Of a stretch of 64,000 bases of DNA, positions 40,240 to 51,816 are shown in pieces. A model generated the notes under the pieces. It was not told the DNA's origin and did not search any database. It was given only the letters and a program-made list of their open reading frames with translations. The stretch is from Rhynchopus euleeides. Its lineage: Eukaryota; Euglenozoa; Diplonemea; Diplonemida; Diplonemidae. Positions within the stretch are counted from its first letter, which is position 1, and the number at the start of each line of letters is the position of its first letter. Both the position numbers and the translations under genes were made by a program. Where the stretch lies: positions 372,001 through 436,000 of the forward strand of contig OY723250.1 of assembly GCA_963210315.1 (NCBI GenBank). Direction: 5' to 3'.

Positions 40240-41933
40240 GAGCCAAGGCGTGGGTGTCTGGGCCTGGGGGGGTGGGCGCGGGGAGAGGGGGTGGGTGGGG
40301 GTGGGGGCTGCCGCTGAAGCATGTCGCATCCATTGTTGCAGATAGAAGAGGAGAGAGAGAGGGGGGGTGTGGGTGAGTGGGTTCCGTTTTCAACGATTTT
40401 GTGTGTTTTCGTGTTTTTTTGGACTTTTTATTAGTTCGACGGGGGAGGAGGGGGGGGGTGTTGGTGTTGCTGCTGCCGGTGCCGGTGCCTGTGTGTGCTT
40501 TCTTACAACCCCCCCCCCCTCTCAATGTGAACTCACATGTCCCGACCCCCTTCCACCCCACCCTTCTGTCGCACCTGGCAGGCAGTGGACAGCGACACCA
40601 TCTCTTCTGCACACTGTTCACTCTCCACGACTGCCCTTTTCCGCAATACCGACCTACACTATTCTACCACAAGCTAGCAAGTGGAGGTACGAGGAAGTCG
40701 GGTTTTGCGCACAGACAGCCTTCTTCGGAATATGTGAACTCATTATTGTGTGTGTTTCGCGGCAGACTTGAAATGGCTACTTCATCCGGCGAATCACGCA
40801 GGACGTCGAGGGGGGTGGGGGGAGTGAGGGTGGCGAGGGTAGAGGAGGTGAGTAAGGTATTGCGAAAGCGACCTTACTTGTGAGGGGCGGTGGGTGGGTG
40901 GGTGGGGGAGGCGCCCCATTTGGCGCGGGCAAAGCCTATATCGCAGATGACCAGCAAACGATCAAAAAAAAAGAGCAACTCTCGGAGGGGTGAATAAGAA
41001 GAATGAAGGATGAACGGGTGGTTCTGGAGTGCCTGTTTCCCCCCCCCCCCCTTCCCCCGCGCCCCCCCCCCCCTGCGTCCCTGCCGTGCTGCAGTTTGCA
41101 ATTTAGGTTTTGAGAACTCGACGCGAAGAGGGGGGGGGGAGGGGAAGAAAAAGAAACGCTGCAAAGCCACGCAGGCCACACAGGGAAGCCACGAAGGGGG
41201 GGGGGGGTTTGTCAGAAAGTGAAACCACACACACCGCGTGCCCACACACCACCAAACCTGCATTGAACCCACCCCTTCAGCGAAGGTGTAGAACACGCCC
41301 TCCTGCCTCCCGCCCGACTGACGAGCTGTGGGGGAGGAGGGGGGGGGGGGGGGGGGGGGGGGGAGGGGCGGGGGGCTGGCGGGGAACAGAAAATAAATTA
41401 CTTCATGGCAAACCACGCACACACAGTGGAGGGAGTCTTACGCAGTGTTGTGTGAGTGACACACGCTCTCTCTCTCTCTCTCCCTCTCTCTCGAGCTCGG
41501 GCATCTGTTGTAACCCTGGGAGTGCTGTGTGAGAAGACATGCTCCACTTTCAGGAGTTTCCCCAACAAGGCACAGAGGTGTGGGGTGAACACCTCGCTGC
41601 CCCGCCTCTCCTTTTTCGAAACCGTTTTGTTTTTTTTTTTTTGCGGATAGCGAAGCTCCACCCAGCGAGAATTACAACTGGGGGCGATACCTCACGCCAG
41701 AGCGTTTCTCTTACACACACACACACACACGGCCATAAGGACCCCACCATAGAATGTCGGGTTTGCACCACCGCCACCGCCACCACCACCACCACCACCA
41801 CCACCCCATCACCCCCGCAGTGTTTTCCCGATGATGAAAACCGTGATGAATTCATCATTTTTTCATTTTTTCCGAAAATTGGCTTGATGAACTCATCATA
41901 ACAGGGATTTTCCTTAGGAAAAAAATCTGGGAG
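40240..41933. other. Gene-less spacer rich in homopolymer and microsatellite runs
   Basis: Contains a C-run (41039-41050), a long G-run (41339-41363), a CT tract (41464-41497), a CA tract (41714-41731) and CCA repeats (41765-41806). No protein or RNA gene recognised. Confidence 0.45.
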
Positions 41934-42913
41934 CTCCGAGGCAGGGCTGTTCCTAACTGGGGGGCTTGTTCCCCACTTTCAGGATTCTGAACTTTTTTTC
42001 TAAGAATTTTTGTAAGGGGAAAAAAAGTTTTTTTCTAAGAATTTTGTTAGGGGATTTTTTTTCTAAGGTTGTTTCGCAGAGGAAATTTTTTTTTCTAAGT
42101 TTTCCCCAGTCGACAGGGCGCGCGCAAGGATGGAAGGGAAGTCTGTCCCACGTATCGTTCGCCTTGCTGGCCAACTGGAGAGCCAGACGTTCACTACCGT
42201 GGCCTCCGGCGGCTGGGGGGCTCCGCCCCCCAGACCCCCCTGTGGCGTACGTCTCGTACTCAAGTCCTTCGAATCCCATCAAGTCGGGGTCCAACCACTC
42301 CAGTCGCCTCTGAGGACGCAGCCAACTCGCACAGAATCTGTACGCCCACACGAACAGATGTTCGCTACCGTGGCCTCCGGCGGCTGGGGGGCTCACGCCC
42401 CCCAGACCCCCCATGTAGCGTGTGCCCGTCCATCTATCCCACTTCCCCGGGTCAGCGCCGCATCCATGAAGCGCTTCTTCGAAGCCTGACTGACATCGGA
42501 CAGGAGGTCGGGCTTCCCCACCTGGGAGGTACACTTGCCGCGTTCGCGACATGCGTGACACGCGACACGCTACCTGAAACGTGAGTGTGCCTTGCTAACA
42601 CTAGAGGAGGGACCCTTAGCACGGGCTGCTGAAACAAAAATTCTGCGAATTTCGTATTGTGTTATTTTGACCCACCAACCCCAAAAGTGGTCCCAAAATG
42701 ACGATCTGCAACTGGCAGCGACTGTAACACCCCTAGTACATGCCATTTTTTTCACTGCGAACGATTTTTTGTCATTTTGGGGTCAGTTTCCTTAGGGTTT
42801 TGCTGGAGAGAAGGCCAAAAAGTGACAAAAAATCGTTCGCACATCACCAGAAATCGTTCACAGGCCAGTTAGACCCCCAAAACATGTTTTTTTGGGCTCT
42901 GGGACATGTCAAA

Positions 42914-43174
42914 AATCGTTCACACCCCAAAAAAATGCCGCCCGGGGGGTATTTCTGGCTATTTCGTCAGGTGTGAACGATTATTTTGGCGTTTGGTGAC
43001 TGTTCCGCGACATTTTCATGACCACCCCCGACTGGGTGCCTGTCGTGTTGCACAGAATAGCGTAGCAGACCGGAAATGTGTCTGACTTTTTCAGAGCCTT
43101 GTCATAATCGTTCACACCGAAAAAATGTGGCTCCCGGAGGGTATTTCTGGCCCTTTGTCCAGGTGTGAACGATT
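42914..43174. repeat. Two inverted pairs of AATCGTTCACACC
   Basis: AATCGTTCACACC at 42914-42926 faces GGTGTGAACGATT at 42970-42982. The same pair recurs at 43106-43118 and 43162-43174, inside a duplicated segment of roughly 190 bp. Further ATCGTTC copies lie at 42830-42860. These look like dyad protein-binding sites. Confidence 0.8.
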
Positions 43175-43269
43175 TGTTGCGTGATTTGTGACTGTTCCAG
43201 CGCTTTTTCATGACCCCCCCGGTTAGGTGCTGTCCGTTGCCCGTTTGGACTCGAGGTTGACGCAGTTGT

Positions 43270-43725
43270 TTGCAGTATGAAGTCTAGTACATGCCCGTTT
43301 GGGCACTGAATGCTGTTCGTTTGCCGTCGTGATGCAGTACGAAGTCCAGTACATGCCGGTTTGAAACCCAGATGCTGCCCGTTCGCGGCTGTTGTGATGC
43401 AGGATGAGGTCTAGTACATGCTCGTTTGAACTCTGAATGCTGTCCGTTTGTGGCAGAATGAAGTCTAGTACATGCCCGTTTGCGGAAGGCACGGGGTTAG
43501 TACATGCCCGTTTCGACTCCATGTTGTGCCGGATGAAGTCTAGTACATGCCCGTTTGGACTCTGAATGCTGCCCGTTTGCTCGAGGCAAAGGGCGAGGAC
43601 ATGCAGGTTTGCGCTCGGAATTGCGAAGTTGTGGAACAGAATGAAGTCCAGTACATGCCCGTTTGAACTCGAAATGCTGCCCGTTTGGTACAGAATGAAG
43701 TCTAGTACATGCGCGATTGGAGGTT
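43270..43725. repeat. Minisatellite around AGTACATGCCCGTTTG
   Basis: About nine units of 40-70 bp, each containing a form of GAAGTCTAGTACATGCCCG TTTG and usually followed by TGCTGCCCGTTTG. The units vary in length and are partly degenerate. They sit wholly inside the nested transposon. Confidence 0.8.
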
Positions 43726-44372
43726 CGACGTGGGCTGGGCTGGGTGTGGGTCGGCACCTCGTTTTCTGACAAAGGCGCAGGGTAATTAAAGCTTCATTTT
43801 TTTTCTGCTGAAAATAGCTGAAGTGTCCCTCTGCTACTAACACGGGCATTTCAACGGTCTGCCGACGACCGTTCCCCAAACCCGTAAACCAGCAGTTTTG
43901 GAAAATCGGAGAGATCACCCTGCGCTGAATATGGTGCGCACCACTGCAAAATCCCCGGGAGCTTTTGGGCTTTCAGACCTGAAGGGGCCAGCAGGTGGGT
44001 GGCGTCGGGGGCAGCTTTGTAACTGTCCTCCAGCTGCTGGCATGTCCAGCCCTGCGAGAGTGCCAAGGTGTATTGAGTCCCTGCGGAGCACAACCCCCGA
44101 TGAGAACGAGTGCCAGATGATCCTCATTCATTTTCAGCTGTAACGCGCATGAGGGGCACTCTCTGCCGCAAGCATCTCTGGGCATCACTCGAGAGCTGTC
44201 AATGATGACGCGGAGAGAAATCAGAGAAAAAGTCCCGCCTGACGGGCACGCGCCTGGAAACTGTGGGGGGGCGAGCAAAAATTCCCTTGTAAAAATTCTT
44301 AGAAAAAACCTGGTTCCCCGACCCAAAAAACCTGGAAAAAGGGCTCGTTCCCCGCCCAGGCCTGCTCCGAGG

Positions 44373-45334
44373 GTCTTCAGGGGCACTTTTTCTGATGAAG
44401 GACAGTTTTTTCATCACGCACAGAACAACCCTCCCTAACAGGCGCCACCCCCACAGGGTGCTGCTATTAGATGCAGAAAAAGCTCTCTCAGTTTTTGGTG
44501 GTGGAAGGGGGGCAAATGCGAAGAACTGACTGCGACACCTTCTTAAAAGAGAAGGGCGAACTGGAGCGCCAGGCCTCGCACAGAGGCATCAAGCAGGCGG
44601 TGTACTTCCTCCGACCAGCAGTGCCTGCTCATAGGACCCTGTGGTCAACATTTACATGCCATGGATGACCTGCCAACCGCAACAGATGTTCACTACCGTG
44701 GCCTCCGGCGGCTGGGGGGCTCCGCCCCCCAGACCCCCCAGACCCCCGATGGATTTTCAGGAAACCACTGCGCATACTTACAAAATCAGCGCGTGAATTT
44801 TTTTTTCACACCCCCCCAAAAAATGTACCTCATCAGGAGCCCCGTTTTTTTCTTGATGATCGGGAAAACACTGCACCCCCGCCCCAAGAACCCGCATTTG
44901 TTTTTTGCGTGTGCCGAGTCTCCCTCTATGGAAGGGTGGCACTGACGTGGGAAAGGAATGGTGGTGGGTGGTGGTGGTGGTGGTGGTGGGTGGTATGAGC
45001 ATCTCCTGTGCTGCTGTATATGAAGAATAGGGGGCGCACACACACCCTCCCGCTCTCCCTCCCCTCCCCTTCTCCCCCCCCCCCCCATACTACCGATCCT
45101 TATTTTCTGCTGTCACAACGACAAGCAAGCTTGCTTTTTGGGGGGTGGGGGCAAAACAACACAAAATATGACCAACCGAGGCTAGCAGGTGGAGGTAAAA
45201 ATAGTATGGCAACGATGGGGGGGGTGGGGTAGGGTGGAGACGGCGTGTCCGGGGCGGTACAACACCACCACACACAGCACACAGCACAGGCCGAGGGGGG
45301 GAGGTGGTGTGGGGGGGGAGGGGGAGGCGGCGAA
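44373..45334. other. Spacer with a solo 60-bp hairpin module
   Basis: Gene-less. 44681-44740 is a copy of the GC-rich hairpin module found in both hAT-like elements, here outside any element boundary. A GGT run lies at about 44955-44995 and a C-run at 45075-45087. Confidence 0.5.
44681..44740 (-). repeat. Dispersed ~60-bp hairpin module (solo copy)
   Basis: The module reads CTACCGTGGCCTCCGGCGG followed by CTGGGGGGC-n-GCCCCCCAG, a 9-bp stem, then ACCCCCC. Other copies: 9152-9209 and 9323-9379 (opposite strand), 42184-42240 and 42353-42412 (same strand). Loop bases vary while stems are kept. Confidence 0.8.
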
Positions 45335-46195
45335 CTATTTCCCCTCCTCGGCAGCGGCGCCCTCCTCGGCCTCCGCCTCCGCCTCCTCGTCCTCCTCCTC
45401 CTCCTCGTCACCTTCTGCGCCGCCGTCTTCATCCTCATCGTCCTCCCAGCTCTGCTCGACAACGCTGCGCACCTTCATGTCGTAGTCTTTGCGAGACTCG
45501 CGGTACATACGAGCAGCTTCCCCATTGGCGGGACTGTTCGGGTTGGGGTCCGTCAGCAAGCTTTGTATGCTCGTCAGGATGGCACACACATCGTACGTCG
45601 GGCTGTGGGTGTGTGGACATGGCACAATCCTTTGGTGGGGAGCAAATCAACCGGGAGGGTGGCACGGTTGGCAGGCGAAAGGGGATGCAAAGATCACGGA
45701 CAAAAGGGGTCCCTCCCTCCTACCCCCTGGAAGCATGGCACACCTCCATTGTGACTGCAGGATGTCCAGGCAGATCGAACCGTCGTTGTAGATGTTCGGG
45801 TGGAACATCTTCGTGGTGAACGTCACACGGGGGGGCTTGTTGGGATAATCGTCGTTAAATTCCATCTTCAGCTTGAAGGTGCCTGTGTGTGTGTTGACAT
45901 TTTGGTGCATATGATCTCCTCTTCCCATCTGCTGTAGTATTGCACGGAAGCGTTCTAAACAGAGCCCTGGGGCACACAACGGAACACAACACATCACAAC
46001 ACAGCGCTTGCTTGGCATACCACCCTCCCAGGAGGTGCCGTCAGGGCCGAACATCACAGCATCCCACATCATCAGGCCTTTGTCGGCGGGGACTGCGCTG
46101 ATGCCGGAAGGGGCGTCCTTCTGCACTTTCTTGAAGTCGCGCATCAGCCGGCGCTTTGCCGGCGGCACATCCTTGGCGGCAGAGGCGCTGGACAT
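45335..46195 (-). CDS. RAD6: RAD6/UBE2A-type ubiquitin-conjugating enzyme E2 (spliced)
   Basis: Three exons: 46021-46195, 45744-45882 and 45335-45602. Joined they give 193 residues, with donors GTATGC and GTGTGC and acceptors ACACACAG and ACCCACAG. The UBC fold follows the RAD6/UBE2A pattern from [13 protein letters not shown] through HPN (86-88), catalytic Cys96 in [35 protein letters not shown] and VEQSW. A 35-residue acidic tail ([17 protein letters not shown]...) follows, as in yeast Rad6 and unlike mammalian UBE2A/B. It carries activated ubiquitin on Cys96 and, with a RING partner, would modify histone H2B, PCNA or N-degron substrates. The stop is TAG, so UAG is a normal stop in this genome. 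Intron 1 (138 bp) keeps the frame open if retained. Confidence 0.95.
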
Positions 46196-48723
46196 GCTGA
46201 CAGACTAGGCAGCTGGCCGAAGAAAGGCCTGCGGCAGTGCCGCACTGACCGCCTTCACGTGCACAGCCAAGGGCAAGCGAGTGCTTCTGTCGCGCGCACA
46301 ACGCTTGATCGGCCCTGTGCAAACTGTGGAACGCTTCGTCCTGTGGTGTGATGGAGGTGACGTGTAATGTGCAAGTGACTCGATAAAACAAGTCCACGTG
46401 TGACGTGTAATATGATGCCAACTGCAGAAGCCGAGATGGGTCGCAGGGGAATGGGGGTGGGTGGGGGGTCTGCCACGTGGCTCTGAGGCGCGGGTGTTGT
46501 CGCGCACGCAGCACTGCAAAGCTGTTCCTTTTGGTCTTCTGGCACTGTGGGAAACGCACACGGAAGGTCACACTCCTCACCCCCCCCCCCCCGGACCACA
46601 GTGAATGGAATAATGTCACACAACGTTTCCCAAACCAGAACACCAGACAAGGTGTTGCGGTGTTCGTGGCCATCGGCACGCATGTCCAGGTGTTGGGACT
46701 GATGCCAGCACGAAACAGAGAGAAGAGAGAGCAAGAGGACACGTAGAACCGCGTCGTGTCCGTGGCTGACAATTTCTGTTACCAGTCGGCTTCAGTGCGT
46801 GCTAAGTGACAGTATCTGCCAACAAAGCGGCCGGCAATATCTCAGAGACACGGCCACAGCACTGTCAGGGTGTCAGAGACAGGTGCGAGTTCTCCAATCA
46901 ATTTCATTTCATTTCTTCATTCTGGACTAGACCAGCCATAAAAGTACACGCCATGCAATACACGCAAGCCATGCTGTACTGTTCCACGCTTGAAAACCCT
47001 TCTCGTGGCTCATGCCGACCCACACCCCACCTCTGCAAGCATGTCCCTCCACAGGACGCGCATCGCAGCCTCCCGCATTCAATAGCCACCGATGCCACGC
47101 GTCTGGTGGTCGCGGCCTTCTTCGGGAAGAGTTTGCCGAAAACCCCCTGCAACGGCGAGCCCTCTATAGGTGTGGGAAAGACAGGGGCCCGAGGAAGGGC
47201 CGGATGCGAAGCACCGCGCTTGTCTGGATGGCCTGCCCCCCACCCTGCAGTTCAACCGGGGGAGGTGACGGCCATGGCGAAGAAGAGTAGCCGGTCTTCC
47301 CAGGCAGGGATGAGTGGAACAGTTGGAACAACGATGGATAGAAGAGAGGCGTTGTTCGCAACACAGTTCCTGCAGAATAAAATACTAGGTCTTCTCTAGA
47401 TGTTCTATTAGTCTGCACCGCAGGGATGCATGGTGTCATTCGGTCGTCTGGGTCGAGCTTGTGCATCTGGCCACACAAGCTGAAACACGCCGACTGGCAC
47501 ACGCCAGCCCAGCTGTGTGAGTCTGTATTTTTAAGAAACAACCAGCGGGGGCTTCGTTGCAAAATAAAACACGCCAGTCACATGCCAACAAGGTATACTC
47601 TGGAGAAGTTGTGGTGACACGCATACCTCAACCTGCGAAGGCGAGATGTGGCACTTCTGGCAGCAGGTACTGTAGGATCGCAACTGCCTGCCGTGCTGCA
47701 CCTTTTCTGGCCTCTTCTTTGTCGTCAACCTAATAAAAAGAGGGATTTGTTGCCATGTGCCACCGTGCGGCAAGAGGAGCTAGCTCGCCACATGAAGAAA
47801 TCTTCAGCATAGGGTGTCTCCGCACGGTCTCAGCACAGCCCTGTCGAGACACCACCTCTCCTGACCCCCACCCCCACGAAAGCCTTCGTATGTCCCCACT
47901 CCAACGCATCGGCCAGAACCCACCCGGAAACGGGAGCCTGTGCAGCATACACCCAGCCGGAGAAAAACCTTCGCCCCACCGAAGCAAACACGCCATCCTG
48001 CAACCCTTCGCTCTTGTGCCCAACGTACCTGTTTTGTTACAGCGGATCACCCTTTGCACTTTTCTTTGGGAGTGAAAAAAGGCACCGGCATCCGCCCCTC
48101 TCCCCCGCCCCCCTGATGTTTCTCAGGGCCCCACCTCACCCCCACCCCTCCCCCTCCCCCGGGAAACGGCCCGTCGTCTGAACTGCACCCCTACTCCTCT
48201 CCCCTCCCCCCGCCCTACCCCCGGCCTAGCATGTCCACGGTAGCCTGGTCAAAAGAACCTGGCCCATTTGGTCACGCCGCTGGGCCACCGTGTACACAGT
48301 GACCGTTGTGCCCAAACAGTAACATGTGGCATGTCAGCATAAAAAGTGCTGCATATTGCATGTTATTTACCTTGTGGTGTAGGTAGTGCACAGCCGGTGC
48401 TTTGTTGGATCCTGCTGTGTTCCAAGACTTTGCAGGCCGATCAGAAAACAAATGCAGAAACGTGAGAACAATACCAATACCGAAGAATAAAAAAAAGGGG
48501 GCGTGCCTGCTGTGCTCTCTGCGACTTGCCCACACCCCGCAACGTTCAGCTGCAACAGCGGGGCACAGCGTTTGTCCTCCGCGAGAGACCTCCCAGGACA
48601 CAGGACACAGCAAACACACCACACCACACCACCCCCTCTCCCCCCCAATAGTAAAAGCAAGCCGACGGACACAACACCGCCGCGCCTCCCTCCAAAGGAG
48701 AGCGCAACCTCATGGGAGCCATG
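46196..48723. other. 2.5-kb stretch without a recognised gene
   Basis: Upstream of the E2 gene and downstream of the RING gene. A 197-codon plus-strand frame at 46806-47399 has no recognisable domain or coding bias and is not accepted. 48080-48230 is C-rich. There could be small exons that I cannot assemble. Confidence 0.4.
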
Positions 48724-50388
48724 TCAATGATCCCGCGCTGTATCGGTTGTATCCGTCGACGTCGGTACGTCATCCTGGTTCAGCGTCGCCGACGTATCCG
48801 ACCCCATCCCGGGAATCACCTCCGCCTCCGCCTCCTCCCCCGCACCGCCTTCCTCCTCCTCCTCCTCGCCACCCTCATCCCCCTCCTCCGAACGCACCAC
48901 CCCTTGGGGCAGGGGTGCAGCCGCGGCGGATGAGTCACCAGGCACACCTCCCCCCACCGCCTTCGGCGGGCACACGGGGCAGCCCCGCGCGCCACGCGGC
49001 ACACACCTCGCATGCACGAGGTGCCCGCAATCCCGCACCACCGCGGGGGGGCAGGAGGCGAACGTCACCATAGGGGCACCGCACACCGCACACCCGGAGG
49101 CGTCGCGGCGCTGCTGTATGCTGCGCCGCTGCTGGGGTGTGAACCCCGCGTGCGCCACCAGCATGTCGGAGACGTAGAGGAGGTCCTCCAGATGCGGTGC
49201 CGCCACAGCAATCCCGATCTGAAACAGCGGCACCGGCGCCGGCGCCGGCGGCGGCACATGCCGCAGTGCCATGTGCTCCGCAAAGGTCTCCCCAGGCGCG
49301 GGCCATGCCCCACACAGAGGGCAGGCCGGGCGGCGCACATCCCCCGCGTGGAACTCCTCGACATGGCGCCACAGGTCTGCCGCACGCAGCAGCGTGGGGG
49401 GGAGTGGTGCTGCAGGCCCTGCCGGCAGGCGCCGCTCGTCAGGCCCTGCGCTGAGCGGGTTGGTCCCGCCCCTCGGGCTCACCCCACGCGCAGCAGCGTC
49501 AGGGCTGCGTGCCGGCGAGGGCGAGGCGGTGTGAGGGGCACCCGACGGCGGCGGCGGCGTGCCGGGTGGAGGTTGTCCTGCTGCTGCTGCTGCCGCCTCG
49601 GCACCGCTGTGGGATCTGGTGGGGCTGGGCAGGCCTGCATCGGAGATCCTGTCGGAATCGGAGTCGGAGGTGATGTCCGTCGCAGTGGCTGCGGAGAAGC
49701 AGCAGCAAAACCGGGTGCGGCTTCGGCGGTGGCGGCGGCCCTCCCTCTTCCGGCGATGCCGCGGGTGGGGGCTGGTGTGTGTCGCAGCCGCGATGTGAGG
49801 CGGCGGCGGCGGTGTTGCCGGCTCGGGCCTGCCTCCGCATTTGCTGCTGCTGCTCTGCCCCGCCTCCGGCTGCCTCGGTGCAGGGGAGGCGAAGGGCAGC
49901 ACGGCGGTGGTCGCAGCGAGGGGTGGGCTGGAGGCAGGCCTGAGTGTGGCGGGGGCCAGCCTGTGGGGGAAGTGGTCGTAGGCGTCGAAGCACCCCGGGC
50001 AGAGCCACAGGTCATCAGCGCACTCCGTGCAGCGCATCAGGTGCAGCTCTGCTGTGTCGGGGGTGGCGGCAGGGCGGCGGGCGCAGGCCTGCCCAGCACA
50101 CCTGGGGAATGTCGACACCGTGTGTATGCCGGCAGGGGTGGCGGGGCGCCGGACAGGGTATTTCCTCTGCAGGGCGTCGATGGTGCACAGAGGGCAGGGG
50201 TGCTGCCGGGCGTGCGCCTGCTCAAAGGCGGGTGTGTCGATGTCAGGTGCGCAGCGCACCACACCCGCTTCGCGGACTGACACATATCGCTCCAGCACGC
50301 TTTTTGCCATGTCATCCCGCAGGGGGGCACCGCCTCCAAGCGAGCCAAGCCCCAGGTAGTGCCTGACGTCCATGTGGGGCAGCATCAT
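48724..50388 (-). CDS. RING/C2H2 zinc protein, putative E3 ubiquitin ligase
   Basis: 554 residues from the ATG ATG at 50386-50388. The frame runs a little further upstream to an AG acceptor-like CGACAG, so an upstream exon is possible and the start is uncertain. Residues 70-140 hold a Cys-rich zinc region (CPLC, CAGQAC, CTECADDLWLCPGC). The middle is Pro/Ser/Arg low complexity. Near residue 350 is a C2H2 finger, CPLCGAW...HMALRH. Near residues 430-472 a RING-H2-like module reads C-x2-C-x16-C-x-H-x2-H-x2-C-x7-C-x2-C (CAVCGAP...DCGHLVHARC...CPVC). The C-terminus is acidic (EEGDEGGEEEEEE). RING proteins usually hand ubiquitin from an E2 to substrates. It is the next gene upstream of the RAD6-type E2 on the same strand, but partnership is only a guess. 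Confidence 0.75.
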   Translation of the reverse strand: MMLPHMDVRHYLGLGSLGGGAPLRDDMAKSVLERYVSVREAGVVRCAPDIDTPAFEQAHARQHPCPLCTIDALQRKYPVRRPATPAGIHTVSTFPRCAGQACARRPAATPDTAELHLMRCTECADDLWLCPGCFDAYDHFPHRLAPATLRPASSPPLAATTAVLPFASPAPRQPEAGQSSSSKCGGRPEPATPPPPPHIAAATHTSPHPRHRRKREGRRHRRSRTRFCCCFSAATATDITSDSDSDRISDAGLPSPTRSHSGAEAAAAAAGQPPPGTPPPPSGAPHTASPSPARSPDAAARGVSPRGGTNPLSAGPDERRLPAGPAAPLPPTLLRAADLWRHVEEFHAGDVRRPACPLCGAWPAPGETFAEHMALRHVPPPAPAPVPLFQIGIAVAAPHLEDLLYVSDMLVAHAGFTPQQRRSIQQRRDASGCAVCGAPMVTFASCPPAVVRDCGHLVHARCVPRGARGCPVCPPKAVGGGVPGDSSAAAAPLPQGVVRSEEGDEGGEEEEEEGGAGEEAEAEVIPGMGSDTSATLNQDDVPTSTDTTDTARDH

Positions 50389-50778
50389 CGGCAGAGCGGC
50401 ACAGCAGGATGCATTCCTGTCGCACAAATCATCAGCTCAACTTGGTAGTGTGTCAAGCCGCCCCTGTGTGGTGTGGTGTGTGATTTACCGGTGTCGTGTA
50501 TGAATATCGAAACACACCAGACACATTCACAGCACAGATACCTTGGGAGAGGCTGTGGTGGCGCGGCACACAACGGCGCCCAGGAAGCGGGGAGGGAGAG
50601 AAGAGGGGGAGGGAGGGGGGTCGGTTCTGCACACGCCAACACCAGCGCCGTCACCACTGTCACCCCACCCCCACACCCCGCCCTTCACCCTTGGTTGTTT
50701 TAAAGCCCACAGGCGTAATGTGTGGCACACGCCCCACCCCGATGCGGGAGGCTGTGGGAGGCAACACTGCTGCGGCTT

Positions 50779-50818
<40 letters not shown>

Positions 50819-51816
50819 CAGCAACAGGAACTGATCACCTTTTTCTTCTTTTTCCGGACACAAAAACTGGCAAAGATTTTGTTTCATTGCTTTTTGCCAT
50901 ACTCTCCTCCCCCACGCACCCTTTAGGAGCAGTACACCTGAAGCGACCACCGCTGTCTGGCGCAATAACTGTGCGTGATTATTTTTTGACTTCCTTTTGT
51001 GGGTATTGGAACCCCACTTGTGCACGAGAGTGGGGGGGGGGGGGGGGGGGCGGGGCGGACCAAACACCCTGGCTCAGGTCCAGAGAGCAGAGCCAGAGTG
51101 TCGAGGAGGGGCGGAACCACAGATCACCCGGGGAGGGGGGGGTGGCAGTGATGATAATGCCGAAAACAGTAAGGCACATAGTGGACCCACCCACACTCAT
51201 CACCCCACCCCCACCCCCACCCCCCCACCATTCAAATTGCAGGCCGGTGATCAGCCGGGGTATATGGGAGGCTAGACGAGATGGCTTGTCCAGGACAAGC
51301 TGCGCTGTGTGGGCAAGTTCAGGGGGCAGGGGGGGAGAGGGGGGTAGTAATGGGGTAGTGGTAGCACACAAACAACAAAAGATACGGCGTTGCTTGTGCG
51401 CCGAACCCGGGGGGGGGAGGGCACACACACCCCAGCATCAAAAATCACATAAGGTGCTCTGAGCGCCTGCTGTCCGAGCCTGTGGCGGCCGGTGTCACCT
51501 TGTTGTTCGGTTTTCCCACCCCATAACCCCAGCACCGCTTCTCCTCAAAAATATCAAGACCACCCACCTCTGCTCCCCCCTACGCACCTCTTTGCTTGTT
51601 TTTGGTTTCACGTTGCGAGGCCCTCCGGAGCCCAAGCAGCCACCGCAAGATGCAGTTCCTGCGAGAATCAAACCAAGGGATGGGGGGTGGTGGTGGTGGT
51701 GGTGGTGGCGGCGAGTGACAAGACCTGCACTGAAATGGCTGCTGCCCCAGCCGCACGCCCCATGCCTACCACATGGAGCAGTGGGCACCGGGGGGAGAGC
51801 CGACAGGGGGCGTCAC
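50389..51816. other. Spacer between eIF4A-III and RING genes
   Basis: 1.4 kb with a CA microsatellite at 50786-50817, G-runs at 51031-51051 and 51133-51143, and a GGT run near 51688-51708. No gene was seen. Confidence 0.45.
50786..50817. repeat. (CA)n microsatellite
   Basis: About 16 perfect CA units. CA tracts are frequent here at intron 3' ends and at LINE A insertion points. This one is unoccupied. Confidence 0.9.

Larger units (their letters stand above)
42602..43836. mobile_element. Nested 1.24-kb TIR transposon inside copy B
   Basis: The ends are imperfect inverted repeats: TAGAGGAGGGACCCTTAGC at the left, and TAGCAGAGGGACACTTCAGC read inward from the right. CTAACAC is duplicated on both sides (42595-42601 and 43837-43843). 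Copy A has this sequence once at the matching position, which proves an insertion. A 7-bp (or imperfect 8-bp) duplication and TAG-type ends suggest a hAT-like element (inference). The interior is non-coding: a 13-bp inverted pair AATCGTTCACACC / GGTGTGAACGATT occurs twice, and a minisatellite fills the right third. Confidence 0.82.
41942..44364 (-). mobile_element. Non-autonomous hAT-like DNA transposon, copy B (with nested insertion)
   Basis: Inverted relative of the element at 8413-9621, with the same CAGGCCTGGGC and CAGGGCTGTTCC ends. The 8-bp CTCCGAGG flanks both sides (41934-41941 and 44365-44372), a perfect target duplication different from that of copy A. Apart from a 1,242-bp nested insertion (element plus duplicated target), the body aligns with copy A over about 1.18 kb. 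No transposase frame is present. Confidence 0.87.

Noticed and set aside
46806..47399. 197-codon plus-strand frame
   Set aside because: No domain, no coding-type composition, and opposite to the local gene direction.
49012..50280. Long plus-strand frame (422 codons) opposite the RING gene
   Set aside because: Low-complexity shadow of the minus-strand RING/C2H2 gene in GC-rich DNA. No domain is recognisable.
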